DNA of 64,000 nt, from assembly GCF_009363795.1 (NCBI RefSeq), contig NZ_CP045420.1:1407001-1471000 (forward strand). The letters run 5' to 3'. How positions within the stretch are numbered: position 1 is the first letter of the stretch; every line of letters begins with the position of its first letter. Shown here piece after piece: positions 25,800 to 38,398 of the stretch. The notes beneath the pieces were generated by a model, which was not told where the DNA came from, did no database searches, and was given only the letters and a program-made list of their open reading frames with translations. This stretch comes from Palleronia sp. THAF1. Its GTDB lineage: Bacteria > Pseudomonadota > Alphaproteobacteria > Rhodobacterales > Rhodobacteraceae. A program made the translations under genes and the position numbers.

Positions 25800-27104
25800 A
25801 TGGAAAACACATCACTGCTGGACGCCGCCTTCTGGACCTCTGCCGGGGCCATTCTGTTTCTTCTGATCTGCTCGGGCTTCTTCTCGGGATCAGAGACCGC
25901 GCTGACCGCCGCATCGCGGGGCAAGCTGCGCGCGCAGGCCGACAAGGGCAGCAGCGGCGCCCAGCGCGCGCTCAAGATCACCGAAGATAACGAGCGGCTG
26001 ATCGGCTCTGTCCTGTTGGGCAACAACCTTGTGAACATCCTCGCCACGTCGCTGGCGACGGCGATGTTCACGCGCCTTTTCGGCGAATCAGGCGTGGCGA
26101 TGGCGACTCTGGTGATGACGCTGCTGGTGCTGATCTTTGCCGAGGTCCTGCCGAAGACCTACGCGATCACCAACGCCGAAACCGCTGCGGCGCGTGTGTC
26201 TGCCCCTATCGCGCTGGTCGTGAAGATCTTCGCGCCCGTGGTCAGTCTCGTGCGGATGCTGGTGCGCCTGATCCTGCGCGCCTTCGGTGTGCAGACTGAC
26301 CCCGACAGCCAGATCCTGGCCGTGCGTGAGGAAATCGAGGGCGCTCTGAACCTTGGTCATTCGGAAGGCGTCGTGGAAAAGGAAGACCGCGACCGCATTC
26401 TTGGCGCGCTCGATCTGGGGGAACGGACGGTGGAAGAGATCATGCTTCACCGCTCGAAGATCGAGATGCTGAACGCCGACGATCCGCCCGCCGAACTGCT
26501 GAAGCAATGCCTTGATAGCCCGCACACGCGCCTCCCAGTCTATCGTGAGGGGCATGAGAACATCATTGGCGTCATTCACGCCAAGGACCTGCTGCGCGCC
26601 ATGTACGCCCGCCGCGCCGCCGCCGATGCGACCGGCGATCCGCTGGCGGATTTCGACATCGCCGAGGTCGCGATGCCCCCCTATTTCGTACCTGAAGTCA
26701 CCACGCTGGACGACCAGATGCGCCAGTTCCTGCGCCGCCACACGCATTTCGCGCTGGTGGTGGACGAATACGGCGCATTGCAGGGTCTGATCACGCTGGA
26801 AGACATCCTGGAAGAGATCGTGGGTGAGATCACCGACGAGTTCGATTTGGACACGCAGGCGCCCTACCGCCGCGTCGATAATGGCGATTATATCGTCGAT
26901 GGTTCCATGACGATCCGCGATCTGAACCGCGCGGCCGATTGGTCTTTGCCAGACGAAGAAGCGAACACGGTGGCCGGTTTGGTCATCCACGAAGCGCAGA
27001 CGATCCCAACGCAGGGACAGGTCTTCAGCTTCCACGGCTTCCGGTTCGAGGTGATGAACCGCGTGGACAACCGCATCACCCGCCTGCGCATCCGTCCGCT
27101 GTGA
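25800..27104 (+). CDS. CorC/HlyC-type transporter-associated protein (CNNM/DUF21, CBS)
   Basis: About 434 residues. The N-terminal DUF21/CNNM membrane domain has three to four helices and the SGSETALTAASRGKL motif. Two CBS domains follow (MLHRSKIEMLNADDP, then MPPYFVPEVTTLDDQM and VDEYGALQGLITLEDILEEIVGEI, seen in parts), then a CorC_HlyC domain at the C-terminus. Members are linked to magnesium/cobalt efflux or membrane integrity. The ATG at 25800 was chosen; a TTG at 25779 would add seven residues. The GDPD gene overlaps its stop. Confidence 0.9.
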   Translation: MENTSLLDAAFWTSAGAILFLLICSGFFSGSETALTAASRGKLRAQADKGSSGAQRALKITEDNERLIGSVLLGNNLVNILATSLATAMFTRLFGESGVAMATLVMTLLVLIFAEVLPKTYAITNAETAAARVSAPIALVVKIFAPVVSLVRMLVRLILRAFGVQTDPDSQILAVREEIEGALNLGHSEGVVEKEDRDRILGALDLGERTVEEIMLHRSKIEMLNADDPPAELLKQCLDSPHTRLPVYREGHENIIGVIHAKDLLRAMYARRAAADATGDPLADFDIAEVAMPPYFVPEVTTLDDQMRQFLRRHTHFALVVDEYGALQGLITLEDILEEIVGEITDEFDLDTQAPYRRVDNGDYIVDGSMTIRDLNRAADWSLPDEEANTVAGLVIHEAQTIPTQGQVFSFHGFRFEVMNRVDNRITRLRIRPL

Positions 27105-27856
27105 CGCACCCCTATCTGGACGCCCCCGGCCCCATCGCCTTTTCCCATCGTGGCGCGGCAGAGGGCTGTGCAGAGAACAGCGCAGAGGCTGTCGATGCGG
27201 CGGTGGCACTTGGCTACCACTATGTGGAGACGGACGTGCATGCGACGCGCGATGGCGTGGCGGTGTTGTTCCATGATGACGACTGCACCCGTTTGTTGGG
27301 GCGGGATGGCTGCGTGGCGGACTACGATTGGTCCGACTTGCAACAGGCCGAGTTGATCGGCGGCGGGCGGATGGCGCGGCTGGACGATGTGCTGTCCGAC
27401 CACCCCGAACTGCGTCTGAACATTGATGCGAAGACGGACGATGTGGTCGGGCCGATGGGCGATGCCATTGCGCCGCATCTGGACCGGGTGCTTGCGGCCT
27501 CGTTCGACATCGCGCGCGTCCAGAAATTGCGGGACCGCTTCGGCGACGCGCTGTGCTGGTCGCCGTCGTCCGGGGGCGTGGCGCGTTTGTGGGCGGCTGG
27601 CTGGGGTGCGCCGTTGATGGGCGATGCCGCCCCGGCCTATCAGGTGCCGACCCACTGGAACGGCATCCCGCTGGTCACGAAGCGGGTCCTCCGCGCGGCG
27701 AAGCGTCACGGCGCGCAGGTACATGTTTGGACGATCGACGATCCGGCGCAGATGAACGCCCTGCTGGATCTTGGCGTGCATGGCCTTATGACGGACGAGC
27801 CCCGCGTGCTGCGCTACGTGATGGTCGCGCGCGGTCAGTGGCCGACGCTACGCTGA
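27101..27856 (+). CDS. Glycerophosphodiester phosphodiesterase
   Basis: 251 residues; hydrolyses glycerophosphodiesters to glycerol 3-phosphate and an alcohol. The catalytic set is in the N-terminal third: FSHRGAAEGCAENS (His, Arg, Glu), YVETDVHATRDGVAVLFHDD (Glu, Asp, His). The TIM-barrel continues to VHVWTIDDPAQM and GVHGLMTDEP. No signal peptide, so cytoplasmic. GTG start in the GTGA overlap with the CorC-type gene. The 3' end overlaps the convergent ThiE-like gene by 9 bases. Confidence 0.93.
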   Translation: MTHPYLDAPGPIAFSHRGAAEGCAENSAEAVDAAVALGYHYVETDVHATRDGVAVLFHDDDCTRLLGRDGCVADYDWSDLQQAELIGGGRMARLDDVLSDHPELRLNIDAKTDDVVGPMGDAIAPHLDRVLAASFDIARVQKLRDRFGDALCWSPSSGGVARLWAAGWGAPLMGDAAPAYQVPTHWNGIPLVTKRVLRAAKRHGAQVHVWTIDDPAQMNALLDLGVHGLMTDEPRVLRYVMVARGQWPTLR

Positions 27857-28474
27857 GCGCATCGCGGTGAGCAATTCGCCCAACCGTGCGGTGGGGTATT
27901 CGGCCGTCCAGATTTCTTCACCGAACGCCACGAAATCCGCGCGGGTAGAAAGACGGGCCAACGCCTCTTCGTCCAGCGCGCCCTCGGCCACCACGGGCAC
28001 CTCGATCACCTCTGACCACCATTGGAACAGCTCGTCATTCGGCTTTTCCTCGCCCAGATCGGCGCCACCCACGGGGCCGAAGCTGACGTAATCGGCCCCC
28101 ATCTCTCCGGCGTTCATGCCGTCGTGGCGCGAGGCTCCGCAAAACGCGCCGACGATGGCGTCCGCGCCCAAATCGGCGCGCGCCTTCTTCACCGAGCGAG
28201 AGCCGTCCGTCAGGTGAACCCCATCCAGACCGGCGCGCTCGGCCAGTTTCCAATGATCGCTCATCACCAATGCCACGTCGCGCGGTTCGGTCACCGCGCG
28301 CAGGGCATCGGCAGCGCGCATCAGGCGATCTTCGTCCCGCGACGCCAGATCAAGGCGCAGGCAGGCGACGGCGTGGGTGTCCAGAAGCGCGCCAAGCGCG
28401 TCCACGAAATCCGTGTCGAAGGTGGGCGGCGTGATCAGATACAGTTGCGGCAGATCGTCGGACGTGTCGGACAT
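27848..28474 (-). CDS. Thiamine phosphate synthase (ThiE/TenI) family protein, divergent
   Basis: 208 residues with the TMP synthase barrel: LYLITPP start, GVHLTDGSRSVKKAR, and GADYVSFGPV. Several usual catalytic residues differ: the Q-R-K-D strand reads CLRLDLASRD, the Ser/Thr loop reads GAFCGASRH, and the TPTK segment after GPV is absent. It may not make thiamine phosphate. It is alone on the minus strand between the GDPD gene and trmJ, away from other thiamine genes. Confidence 0.75.
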   Translation of the reverse strand: MSDTSDDLPQLYLITPPTFDTDFVDALGALLDTHAVACLRLDLASRDEDRLMRAADALRAVTEPRDVALVMSDHWKLAERAGLDGVHLTDGSRSVKKARADLGADAIVGAFCGASRHDGMNAGEMGADYVSFGPVGGADLGEEKPNDELFQWWSEVIEVPVVAEGALDEEALARLSTRADFVAFGEEIWTAEYPTARLGELLTAMRSA

Positions 28475-28567
28475 GGGAAGGCTCCTTGCGCTTGGCCGCC
28501 TTCTAGCGGTGCGACGCGCGGTTGACCATGCTGGACGGGGCCGCGACGGACGTCTAGGACGCGGCCC

Positions 28568-29290
28568 ATGTTTCAGACCCCCCGCGTGATCCTCGTGCGC
28601 CCCCAGATGGGCGAGAATATCGGCGCCGCCGCGCGCGCGATGATGAACTTCGGACTGTCGGACATGGCGCTGGTCTCACCGCGGGACGGTTGGCCGAACG
28701 CACGTGCGACCGCGATGGCCTCTGGCGCGACGCCGGTGCTGGATCAGGCCCGGCTGGCGGGCAGCATTGCCGAAGCGGCAGAGGGCGTGGATTACCTGTT
28801 CGCCACCACCGCCCGCACGCGCGACATGGTCAAGCCTGTGTTCGAGCCGGAAAGCGCGATGGCCGAAGCCCGTCGCATGATCGGCGAAGGCCGCCGTGTG
28901 GGCATTCTGTTCGGGCCAGAGCGCGCGGGACTCGAAAACGACGACGTGGCGCAGGCGAATGCCGTGGTAACGGTGCCGGTGAACCCCGATTTTCCGTCCC
29001 TGAACCTTGCGCAATGCGTGCTGCTGATGGGGTATGAATGGCGGCGCGGCGCGGTTGAGCCCACTACGCAGGACGCGCCGGAACTCGCGGATAATGCAGC
29101 CGTGGACCGCTGGGCCGAACACTGGAACGAGAGGCTGGATACCGCGGGCTTCTTTCATCCGCCCGAAAAGGCGGCCCATATGAAGCGCAGCTTTCGCAAC
29201 CTGTGGTCGCGGATGCCGCTGACGGGCCTTGATGTGCAGCTTCTGCACGGGGCCTTGCGCCAATTGGTGCGACCCAAGGACGACTTGTGA
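28568..29290 (+). CDS. trmJ: tRNA (cytidine/uridine-2'-O-)-methyltransferase TrmJ
   Basis: 240-residue SPOUT-class methyltransferase acting on position 32 of several tRNAs. The N-terminal motif RPQMGENIGAAARAMMNFG binds the substrate, and the SAM knot is formed by GILFGPERAGLENDD and SLNLAQCVLLMGYEW. The C-terminal ~80 residues are the TrmJ-type extension ending in GALRQLV. Length fits the family. Start ATG at 28568. Confidence 0.93.
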   Translation: MFQTPRVILVRPQMGENIGAAARAMMNFGLSDMALVSPRDGWPNARATAMASGATPVLDQARLAGSIAEAAEGVDYLFATTARTRDMVKPVFEPESAMAEARRMIGEGRRVGILFGPERAGLENDDVAQANAVVTVPVNPDFPSLNLAQCVLLMGYEWRRGAVEPTTQDAPELADNAAVDRWAEHWNERLDTAGFFHPPEKAAHMKRSFRNLWSRMPLTGLDVQLLHGALRQLVRPKDDL

Positions 29291-29338
29291 GCGCCCGCGC
29301 AGGGGCTTAGCTGACGGATGACCAACAAGGGGACGGGA

Positions 29339-30475
29339 ATGGCCCAACGATCCATCTTCCAAGAGGTCGGCGACACGCCGGAGAAACCCGCGCCCAAGGG
29401 CGGCATGATCGACGCGCGGCCCAGGGGCGCGCGCAAGGCGGTGCGGGCGTGGCTGTTCGTGCTGTTCGCGCTGGTCGTCGTGATGATCGCCGTGGGCGGG
29501 CTGACACGACTGACCGATAGCGGCCTCGCGATCACCGAATGGGCGCCGGTGACGGGGGCTGTTCCGCCCCTGAACGCCGAAGACTGGCAGTCCGAATTCG
29601 ACGCCTACCGCCAGATCCCCGAATACCAGCTACAGAACGCGGGCATGACGCTGGCGGAGTTCAAGACGATCTATTGGTGGGAATGGGGCCACCGGCAACT
29701 GGGCCGGGTCATTGGTCTTGTCTGGGCACTTGGCTTCTTCGGCTTCCTTCTGACCCGCCGCATCCCGCCGGGCTGGACCGGGCGGCTGCTGCTGCTGGGC
29801 GGCTTGGGTGGCTTACAGGGCGCGATCGGTTGGTGGATGGTGTCCTCTGGCCTGACGGGCACGATGCTGGATGTGGCGTCCTACAGGCTGGCCACGCACC
29901 TTGGGCTGGCCTTCGTGATCCTTGGCTTGATCGCGTGGTTCGCGCTGCATCTGTCGCGCAGCGAGGCAGAGCTTTTGCAGGCGCGGCGCAATCGCGAGGC
30001 GACGTTGATGTCGCTAGGCGGTGTTCTGGTGGCGCTGACCTTCGGCCAGATCCTCATGGGCGCGCTGGTCGCGGGGATTGACGCAGGGCGCAACTACATC
30101 GACTGGCCGCTGATGGCCGGTGGCTTCCTGCCGCCCGATCCGTTCCAGATCGAGCCGCTGTGGCGCAACTTCTTCGAGAACGACGGCCTTGTGCAGTTCA
30201 TCCACCGCATGTGGGCCTATGCGCTGGCGGCGTTCGGTCTGTTCGTCTTCTGGCGCGCCCGCCGCTCGCCCCTGACGGCGACACGTGGCGCCTACACTGT
30301 CGTCATCGCGGTGATGGCGCTGCAGGTGCTGCTGGGCATCGTAACGGTGATGTATTCGGCCCCGTGGACCCTGGCGATCCTCCACCAGTTCACCGCCGTG
30401 GTGCTGTGGGTTGTCGTCCTGCGCGCACGTCACCAGACGGCCTTCCCGAAACCCCAATCGCTGAGAGCAACATGA
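29339..30475 (+). CDS. ctaA: Heme A synthase
   Basis: 378-residue inner-membrane enzyme oxidising heme O to heme A for aa3-type oxidases. Eight hydrophobic segments; heme-ligand His residues in WEWGHRQLGR, LATHLGLAF, QFIHRMWAY and AILHQFTAV. GGLTRLTDSGLAITEW is the family signature at the end of helix 1. The ATG at 29339 has an AAGGGGACGGG ribosome binding site; an in-frame ATG at 29318 has none. It overlaps the M32 carboxypeptidase gene by 4 bases. Confidence 0.95.
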   Translation: MAQRSIFQEVGDTPEKPAPKGGMIDARPRGARKAVRAWLFVLFALVVVMIAVGGLTRLTDSGLAITEWAPVTGAVPPLNAEDWQSEFDAYRQIPEYQLQNAGMTLAEFKTIYWWEWGHRQLGRVIGLVWALGFFGFLLTRRIPPGWTGRLLLLGGLGGLQGAIGWWMVSSGLTGTMLDVASYRLATHLGLAFVILGLIAWFALHLSRSEAELLQARRNREATLMSLGGVLVALTFGQILMGALVAGIDAGRNYIDWPLMAGGFLPPDPFQIEPLWRNFFENDGLVQFIHRMWAYALAAFGLFVFWRARRSPLTATRGAYTVVIAVMALQVLLGIVTVMYSAPWTLAILHQFTAVVLWVVVLRARHQTAFPKPQSLRAT

Positions 30476-31938
30476 CCGCATTCGATGACCTGATGGCGCA
30501 TCAGCGCGAAACGGAAGCGCTGGGACAGATCGCGGGCCGCTTGAGCTGGGATCAGGAAACCGTGATGCCGCGCGGCTCTGCCGATCAGCGGGCCGAGGAG
30601 ATGGGCGTGATGGAGGGGCTTCTGCACGCCCGCCGTACCGACCCGCGGATCGGCGAATGGTTGGATAAGGCGCAGGCGCCGGATGCCGCTGGTGAAGCGT
30701 CGTTGCGCCTGATCCGCCGCAGTTTCGAGCGGACGGCAAGGGTGCCCGCCCGGCTGGCAACCGAACTGGCCCGCGTCACCTCCAAAGCGCAGGGCCAATG
30801 GGCCGAGGCGCGCGCGGCCGATGACTTCGCCGCCTTTGCCCCGGTGCTCGCGCAGGTCGTGGCGTTGAAGCGAGAGGAAGCGGCGGCACTGGCCGACGGC
30901 GGCGATCTGTATGATGCGCTGCTGGACGATTATGAGCCCGGCGCGACAGCGAAGAGCCTGTCGGCGATGTTCGACGCACTGCGCCCGCGGCTGATGGCCC
31001 TGCGCGACCGCGCGCTGGGTGCGCCCACGCCGCCCTCTGCCCTGCCCGGCACCTTCGACCCCAAAGTGCAGATGCACCTGACCCGCAAGCTGGCTATCGC
31101 TTTCGGCTATGACATGAATCGTGGCCGGATCGACCGGGCGGTGCATCCGTTCAGCTCCGGCTCTGGTCGGGACGTGCGCATCACCACGCGCACCGACCCC
31201 GCCGATCCGTTCAACTGCCTGTATTCGACGATCCACGAGGTCGGCCACGCGACCTACGAGCAGAATATCGATGACGCCTACCTGTTCACACCGCTTGGCG
31301 GCGGTGTGTCGATGGGCGTGCACGAAAGCCAAAGCCGCATCTATGAGAACCAGTTGGCCCGGTCAGAGCCGTTTTGCGGTTGGCTGTTTGGCCAGATGAC
31401 CGAGGCCTTCGGTGATCTGGGTGTGTCCGAGCGGGAGTTCTTCCGCACCGTGAACCGACTGCACAAAGGCTTCATCCGCACGGAATCGGACGAGGTGCAG
31501 TACAACCTGCACGTCCTTCTGCGCTTCGATCTGGAACGCAGCATGATCGCCGGGGATCTGGACCCCGCCGACCTGGAAGGCGCGTGGAACGAGCGGTTCG
31601 AGGCTGATTTCGGTTACCGGCCAGAGCGTGCGTCGCAAGGGTGCTTGCAGGATGTGCATTGGTCCGTAGGCCTGTTCGGCTATTTCCCGACCTACACGCT
31701 GGGCAATGTCTACGCGGGTTGCCTGAACGCGGCGATGCGCGCCGATCTGCCGGATTTGGATGCCGCGCTTGCGAATGGCGATCCCTCACCCGCCACGGCA
31801 TGGTTGCGCGACAAGGTGCAGGTGCACGGCGGGCTGTATCAGCCGCGCGAGGTCATCACGCGCGCTTGCGGGTTCGAGCCATCAGAGGCTCCGCTGCTCG
31901 ACTATCTAGAGGCGAAGTTCGGCGCGATCTACGGCTAG
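30472..31938 (+). CDS. Carboxypeptidase Taq (M32 family)
   Basis: 488-residue zinc metallocarboxypeptidase. The zinc motif HEXXH is TIHEVGHATYEQ at about residue 258, followed by VHESQSRIYENQLARS (third ligand Glu) and LRFDLERSMIAGDL. The N-terminus (residues 20-35) has GRLSWDQETVMPRGS, typical of the family. Cytoplasmic. The ATG sits in an ATGA overlap with ctaA. The 3' end overlaps the convergent olsA stop by 4 bases. Confidence 0.95.
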   Translation: MTAFDDLMAHQRETEALGQIAGRLSWDQETVMPRGSADQRAEEMGVMEGLLHARRTDPRIGEWLDKAQAPDAAGEASLRLIRRSFERTARVPARLATELARVTSKAQGQWAEARAADDFAAFAPVLAQVVALKREEAAALADGGDLYDALLDDYEPGATAKSLSAMFDALRPRLMALRDRALGAPTPPSALPGTFDPKVQMHLTRKLAIAFGYDMNRGRIDRAVHPFSSGSGRDVRITTRTDPADPFNCLYSTIHEVGHATYEQNIDDAYLFTPLGGGVSMGVHESQSRIYENQLARSEPFCGWLFGQMTEAFGDLGVSEREFFRTVNRLHKGFIRTESDEVQYNLHVLLRFDLERSMIAGDLDPADLEGAWNERFEADFGYRPERASQGCLQDVHWSVGLFGYFPTYTLGNVYAGCLNAAMRADLPDLDAALANGDPSPATAWLRDKVQVHGGLYQPREVITRACGFEPSEAPLLDYLEAKFGAIYG

Positions 31939-32756
31939 GGTTGCGCCTTCGCGCTCTCGAAGCCCGCACGGACTGCAGTCTCGCACGCGCGCGCCAAGGT
32001 CTTGCGGTCGCCCGCGTCGGCGACGTTCACGGGCGCATGGCGGATCACCTGCACACGCCCCTGCCGCCCCGTCGCCAACACTTTCAGTAGATTGCGCCCG
32101 AAATCCATCTCTCCCCACCAGCCGTAGTAGCGCGGCGCTGCGCCTTTCGGCGGGTGGTAGGCGACCGTCAGCGGTTGCACTTGCAGGCCCGGCACATCCG
32201 CGAAGAAGGCCGAGAACAGCGTCGTCTTGAACGGCAGCACGCGCTGGTTGTCGGTGGATGTGCCCTCTGGGAAGAACAGCAGACGGTGGCCCATCGCCAG
32301 CCGGTCGCGGATCAGGGCGGTCTGAACCGCGGCCTCTTTCCGATCACGGCGGATGAAGACGGTGCCGGTCGCCTTCGCCAGAAGACCGATACCGGGCCAG
32401 CCCGCGACCTCTGCCTTTGAGACGAAATACAGCGGCGCGTCGGCGTTCAGCACGAAGATGTCGAGCCATGAGGAATGGTTCGCGACCAAGGCTCCGGGGC
32501 CCGTCATGCGTGGGCCGGATACATCCCGCCGCAAGCCCATGATCGCCAGTGCGCCCCGGCATACGGCGACGGTGATCCACGGGGTGTAGGGCCGACGCGC
32601 GCCATAGATGGGCCGCTCGATCAGGCGCGCAAACATATGCACCGCCAGCATCCCGAACACCCAGATCGCCAGTGGCACCCCGCGCAAGACCGCCAGCGCG
32701 TAGCCCGCAGAGCCGATCCGCACCCGGTCGGGTGGCGTGTCCGACACCCAGGTCAT
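31935..32756 (-). CDS. olsA: Lyso-ornithine lipid O-acyltransferase (PlsC family)
   Basis: 273-residue membrane-associated acyltransferase. The HX4D active site is NHSSWLDIF, followed by FIRRDRK and FPEGTSTDNQR. Two hydrophobic segments precede it (residues ~20-45). The ATG overlaps the stop of the OlsB-like gene (ATGA), and this pairing identifies it as the second step of ornithine lipid synthesis. A general lysophosphatidate acyltransferase role cannot be excluded from sequence alone. Confidence 0.88.
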   Translation of the reverse strand: MTWVSDTPPDRVRIGSAGYALAVLRGVPLAIWVFGMLAVHMFARLIERPIYGARRPYTPWITVAVCRGALAIMGLRRDVSGPRMTGPGALVANHSSWLDIFVLNADAPLYFVSKAEVAGWPGIGLLAKATGTVFIRRDRKEAAVQTALIRDRLAMGHRLLFFPEGTSTDNQRVLPFKTTLFSAFFADVPGLQVQPLTVAYHPPKGAAPRYYGWWGEMDFGRNLLKVLATGRQGRVQVIRHAPVNVADAGDRKTLARACETAVRAGFESAKAQP

Positions 32757-33520
32757 CCGCGTGGCTTCAGGTAGATGGCCCGCGCCCGTTCGGACAGGCG
32801 CGCGGTATCCATGACAAGGCAGACGTCGGTGGTGTTGAAGTGCCGGTCCACCCACGCCCCTTCCCCGACAACGCCGCCGAGTCGCAGGTACCCCTTGATC
32901 AGGGCCGGAACGGCACGCATGGCGGCGGCGCGGTCATAGCTGCCATCCGGCAAACGATCCATCGACACGGCCTGCGGTGCGCGTGCGGTCACGCGGCATT
33001 CGGGTGGGGCAAGGTGGCGGTGGTGCAGGATCGAAAGCGGCGCGGCCAGTGCATCCACATCCGTTCCGTGGAACGACGCGACGCCGAACAGCGTGTCGAT
33101 CCCGGCCTCTTCCACATGGGCGGCAAGGCCCGACCACATATGAAACATCGCCGCCCCACCCCGGTAGTCGGGATGAAGACACGAACGCCCAAGCTCCAGA
33201 AGGCGGCGGCCAGAGGCGCGCAGGGGAGCAAGATCGTACTCGGTTTCAGAGTAGAAGCGGCCGGCCTGCGCGGCGCTGTCCTGGTCAAGCAAGCGGTAGA
33301 CGCCGACGACGCGGTCGCCCTCGGTGCGGGCCATATCGCGCAGGATCAGGTGGGTGCACAGGGCGTCGAATGGATCGCTCTCACGGCCCGCGGCGTGATC
33401 CACGCCTGCACCTTGTCCGCCCAGTTCAGTTACGAAGACCGTGTAGCGCAACGCCTGCGCCGCAGCGATCTGGTCGGGATCGCGCGTCAGGATCAGGTCG
33501 AAATCGGGCGTATGCGTCAC
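32753..33520 (-). CDS. olsB: L-ornithine N-alpha-acyltransferase
   Basis: 255-residue GNAT-related enzyme that adds a 3-hydroxyacyl chain from ACP to ornithine, the first step of ornithine lipid synthesis. Recognisable segments are LRYTVFVTELGG, RRLLELGRSCLHPDYRGG and VDRHFNTTDVCLVMD. A GTG at 33520 was chosen, where homology begins; the open frame extends to a TTG at 33577 with no support. It is followed directly by olsA. Ornithine lipids replace phospholipids under phosphate limitation in related bacteria. Confidence 0.87.
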   Translation of the reverse strand: MTHTPDFDLILTRDPDQIAAAQALRYTVFVTELGGQGAGVDHAAGRESDPFDALCTHLILRDMARTEGDRVVGVYRLLDQDSAAQAGRFYSETEYDLAPLRASGRRLLELGRSCLHPDYRGGAAMFHMWSGLAAHVEEAGIDTLFGVASFHGTDVDALAAPLSILHHRHLAPPECRVTARAPQAVSMDRLPDGSYDRAAAMRAVPALIKGYLRLGGVVGEGAWVDRHFNTTDVCLVMDTARLSERARAIYLKPRG

Positions 33521-33639
33521 GGAAGCGCGGCTCTGGTTGGGTGGGCGCTGTCTAGGATGCGCCTGCGCTTTAGGCAACAGATGGACGGTCGCCTGCGTCT
33601 TGACGATTTGTTAACTTCGATCACACAACCATGACGGTA

Positions 33640-33819
33640 TCAATCGAACACAGCGATCAATGCCACCCGAGAGCCATCAATGACCACCTTCCCCTCGTCG
33701 CGAAACATCACGGTCACGATACCGCCGATGTTGGACTGCACCTGCCCATCACCCCAATCGGGACGGTCGGGGTGGCGCACGATCATGCCCGGCTCCAACA
33801 ATGCATTCATCGAATTCAC
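33640..33819 (-). CDS. DUF3553 domain-containing protein
   Basis: 59 residues; the core LEPGMIVRHPDRPDWGDGQVQS and the VTVMFRDEGKVVI strand form a small beta-barrel, similar to the tail domain of UvrD-type proteins. Function unknown. The GTG at 33819 fits GGGGAGA 5 bases upstream; an ATG at 33810 is too far from that site. Divergent from chpT, with only 30 bases between the starts, an arrangement I associate with Rhodobacterales. Confidence 0.8.
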   Translation of the reverse strand: MNSMNALLEPGMIVRHPDRPDWGDGQVQSNIGGIVTVMFRDEGKVVIDGSRVALIAVFD

Positions 33820-33849
33820 GTCGATCTCCCCTGATTTAGAGCCTTTTGC

Positions 33850-34431
33850 ATGACTCAATCCGACCTTAGCGCGCTGATCGGATCGCGCATCTGCCACGAC
33901 CTGATTTCACCCCTAGGGGCCATCGGCAACGGATTGGAATTGTTGCAGATGTCGGGCGTCGGTGACAGCCCGGAAATGGCATTGATCCGCGATTCGGTCG
34001 AGACGGCGAATGCGCGCGTGCGGTTGTTCCGCATCGCTTTCGGGGCAGCGGCACCAGATCAACGGATCGGATGGCCAGAGGTGGCACAGGGTGTACAAGG
34101 CTTTGCGGATCGCAAACTGACAGTCGAATGGACGCCGATGTCAGAGATGTCGCGTGCAGAGGCGCGGCTTGGCCTGCTGCTGCTGATGTGTGCCGAAACA
34201 TTGATGCCGCGCGGCGGATCCGCTCGCGTGAGGCATCAGCCGATGGGCGTCGAAATGACGGGCGAACGCTTCCGTCCCGAGCCGGAGTTTTTGGGACCAC
34301 TGACTGACAGTAGCATAGATCCGCCCGCGTCAGAGGTGCACTTTACCCTCGCCCGCCGCGCCGCATCACAGCTGGGCCGACGGATTGAGATTCAATCGGG
34401 CGACGGCACCATGACGCTGACGGCCGTTTAG
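33850..34431 (+). CDS. chpT: Histidine phosphotransferase ChpT
   Basis: 193-residue protein that relays phosphate from the CckA kinase to CtrA and CpdR in alphaproteobacteria. The phospho-acceptor helix is [19 protein letters not shown] near residue 14, followed by a degenerate HATPase-like domain ([19 protein letters not shown]). No other CckA-CtrA genes are nearby. The 3' end overlaps the convergent proA stop by 4 bases. Confidence 0.9.
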   Translation: MTQSDLSALIGSRICHDLISPLGAIGNGLELLQMSGVGDSPEMALIRDSVETANARVRLFRIAFGAAAPDQRIGWPEVAQGVQGFADRKLTVEWTPMSEMSRAEARLGLLLLMCAETLMPRGGSARVRHQPMGVEMTGERFRPEPEFLGPLTDSSIDPPASEVHFTLARRAASQLGRRIEIQSGDGTMTLTAV

Positions 34432-35699
34432 CGCACCTCGCCGACGCCGCGCACCTTGTACTTGAAAGAGGTCAGCTGCTCTGCCCCAACCGGCCCGCGC
34501 GCGTGCAGGCGGCCCGTGGCGATGCCGATCTCTGCGCCCATGCCGAACTCTCCGCCATCGGCGAATTGGGTCGAGGCGTTGACCATGACAATAGCGCTGT
34601 CCACCGAGTTCAGGAAATGCTCAGCCGCATCGGCGTTGCCGGTGACGATGCAGTCGGTGTGGTCCGAGCCATGGGTGCGGATATGTTCGATCGCGCCGTC
34701 GATATCCGGAACGGTACGCGCAGCGACGATCATGTCCAGATATTCACGGCCCCAATCCTCGGATGTGGCAGGAACCGTGCCCTCGACCTGCGCCAACCTT
34801 TCGTCAGCGCGCACCTCGACGCCCGCTTCCAGCAGTGCGCGGATCACGCCCTGACCGATGGTGTCGGCCACATCTTCATGGATCAGCAGGCACTCGGCGG
34901 CACCACAGATGCCGGTGCGCCGGGTCTTGGCGTTCAGCACGATTCTCAACGCCATTTCGGGCTCGGCGTCCTTGTCGATGTAGATGTGAACGATGCCTTC
35001 GAGGTGGGCAAAGACGGGCACGCGCGCGTCACGCTTGATCAGGCCGACCAAACCCTTGCCGCCGCGCGGGACGATCACGTCGATGGTTTCGGTCATCGTC
35101 AGCATCTCTGCCACTGCCGCGCGGTCGCGGGTCGGGACAAGCTGGATCGCGTCTTCGGGCAAGCCAGCTTCGCGCAAACCTTCGGTCAGGCAAGCATGGA
35201 TCGCGCCCGACGAGTGGAAGCTTTCAGAGCCGCCGCGCAGGATGACCGCGTTGCCGGACTTCAGGCAAAGCGCACCGGCATCCGCCGTCACGTTGGGACG
35301 CGATTCATAGATCACGCCGACAACGCCCAAAGGCGTGCGCACACGTTGAATCGACAAACCGTTGTCCGGCGTCCACTCATCAAGTACTGCGCCCACGGGA
35401 TCATTCTGCGCCGCAACAGCACGCAGAGCGTCGGCGATGGAGGCCACGCGCGCCTCGTCCAGCATCAGGCGATCCAGCATCGCCGGGCTCAGGCCCTTGT
35501 CGCGTCCGAACGCCATGTCTTTTTGGTTGGCCGCGATAACGTCTGCCGTCCGCTTCTCCAGCATGTCGGCGGCGTGTTCCAACGCCTGCCGTTTTGCTTT
35601 CGGATCAGCCGTGGCAAGGAGCGTCGCCGCCGCGCGGGCGCGTGCGCCAATGTCTGCCATCAGGGCGGGAATGTCGTTCTGGGTGCTCATGTCGTTCAT
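34428..35699 (-). CDS. proA: Gamma-glutamyl phosphate reductase
   Basis: 423-residue NADPH-dependent enzyme of proline synthesis. The catalytic Cys lies in [17 protein letters not shown], and the cofactor region includes [16 protein letters not shown] and the loop [10 protein letters not shown]. The C-terminal [18 protein letters not shown] and [13 protein letters not shown] are typical. ATG at 35699 follows AGGAGG at the proper distance; a second ATG at 35690 is an alternative. proB lies directly upstream, forming obgE-proB-proA. Confidence 0.97.
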   Translation of the reverse strand: MNDMSTQNDIPALMADIGARARAAATLLATADPKAKRQALEHAADMLEKRTADVIAANQKDMAFGRDKGLSPAMLDRLMLDEARVASIADALRAVAAQNDPVGAVLDEWTPDNGLSIQRVRTPLGVVGVIYESRPNVTADAGALCLKSGNAVILRGGSESFHSSGAIHACLTEGLREAGLPEDAIQLVPTRDRAAVAEMLTMTETIDVIVPRGGKGLVGLIKRDARVPVFAHLEGIVHIYIDKDAEPEMALRIVLNAKTRRTGICGAAECLLIHEDVADTIGQGVIRALLEAGVEVRADERLAQVEGTVPATSEDWGREYLDMIVAARTVPDIDGAIEHIRTHGSDHTDCIVTGNADAAEHFLNSVDSAIVMVNASTQFADGGEFGMGAEIGIATGRLHARGPVGAEQLTSFKYKVRGVGEVR

Positions 35700-35721
35700 C
35701 GAAACCTCCTGTCGGGGTTGA

Positions 35722-38394
<2,673 letters not shown>

Positions 38395-38398
<4 letters not shown>

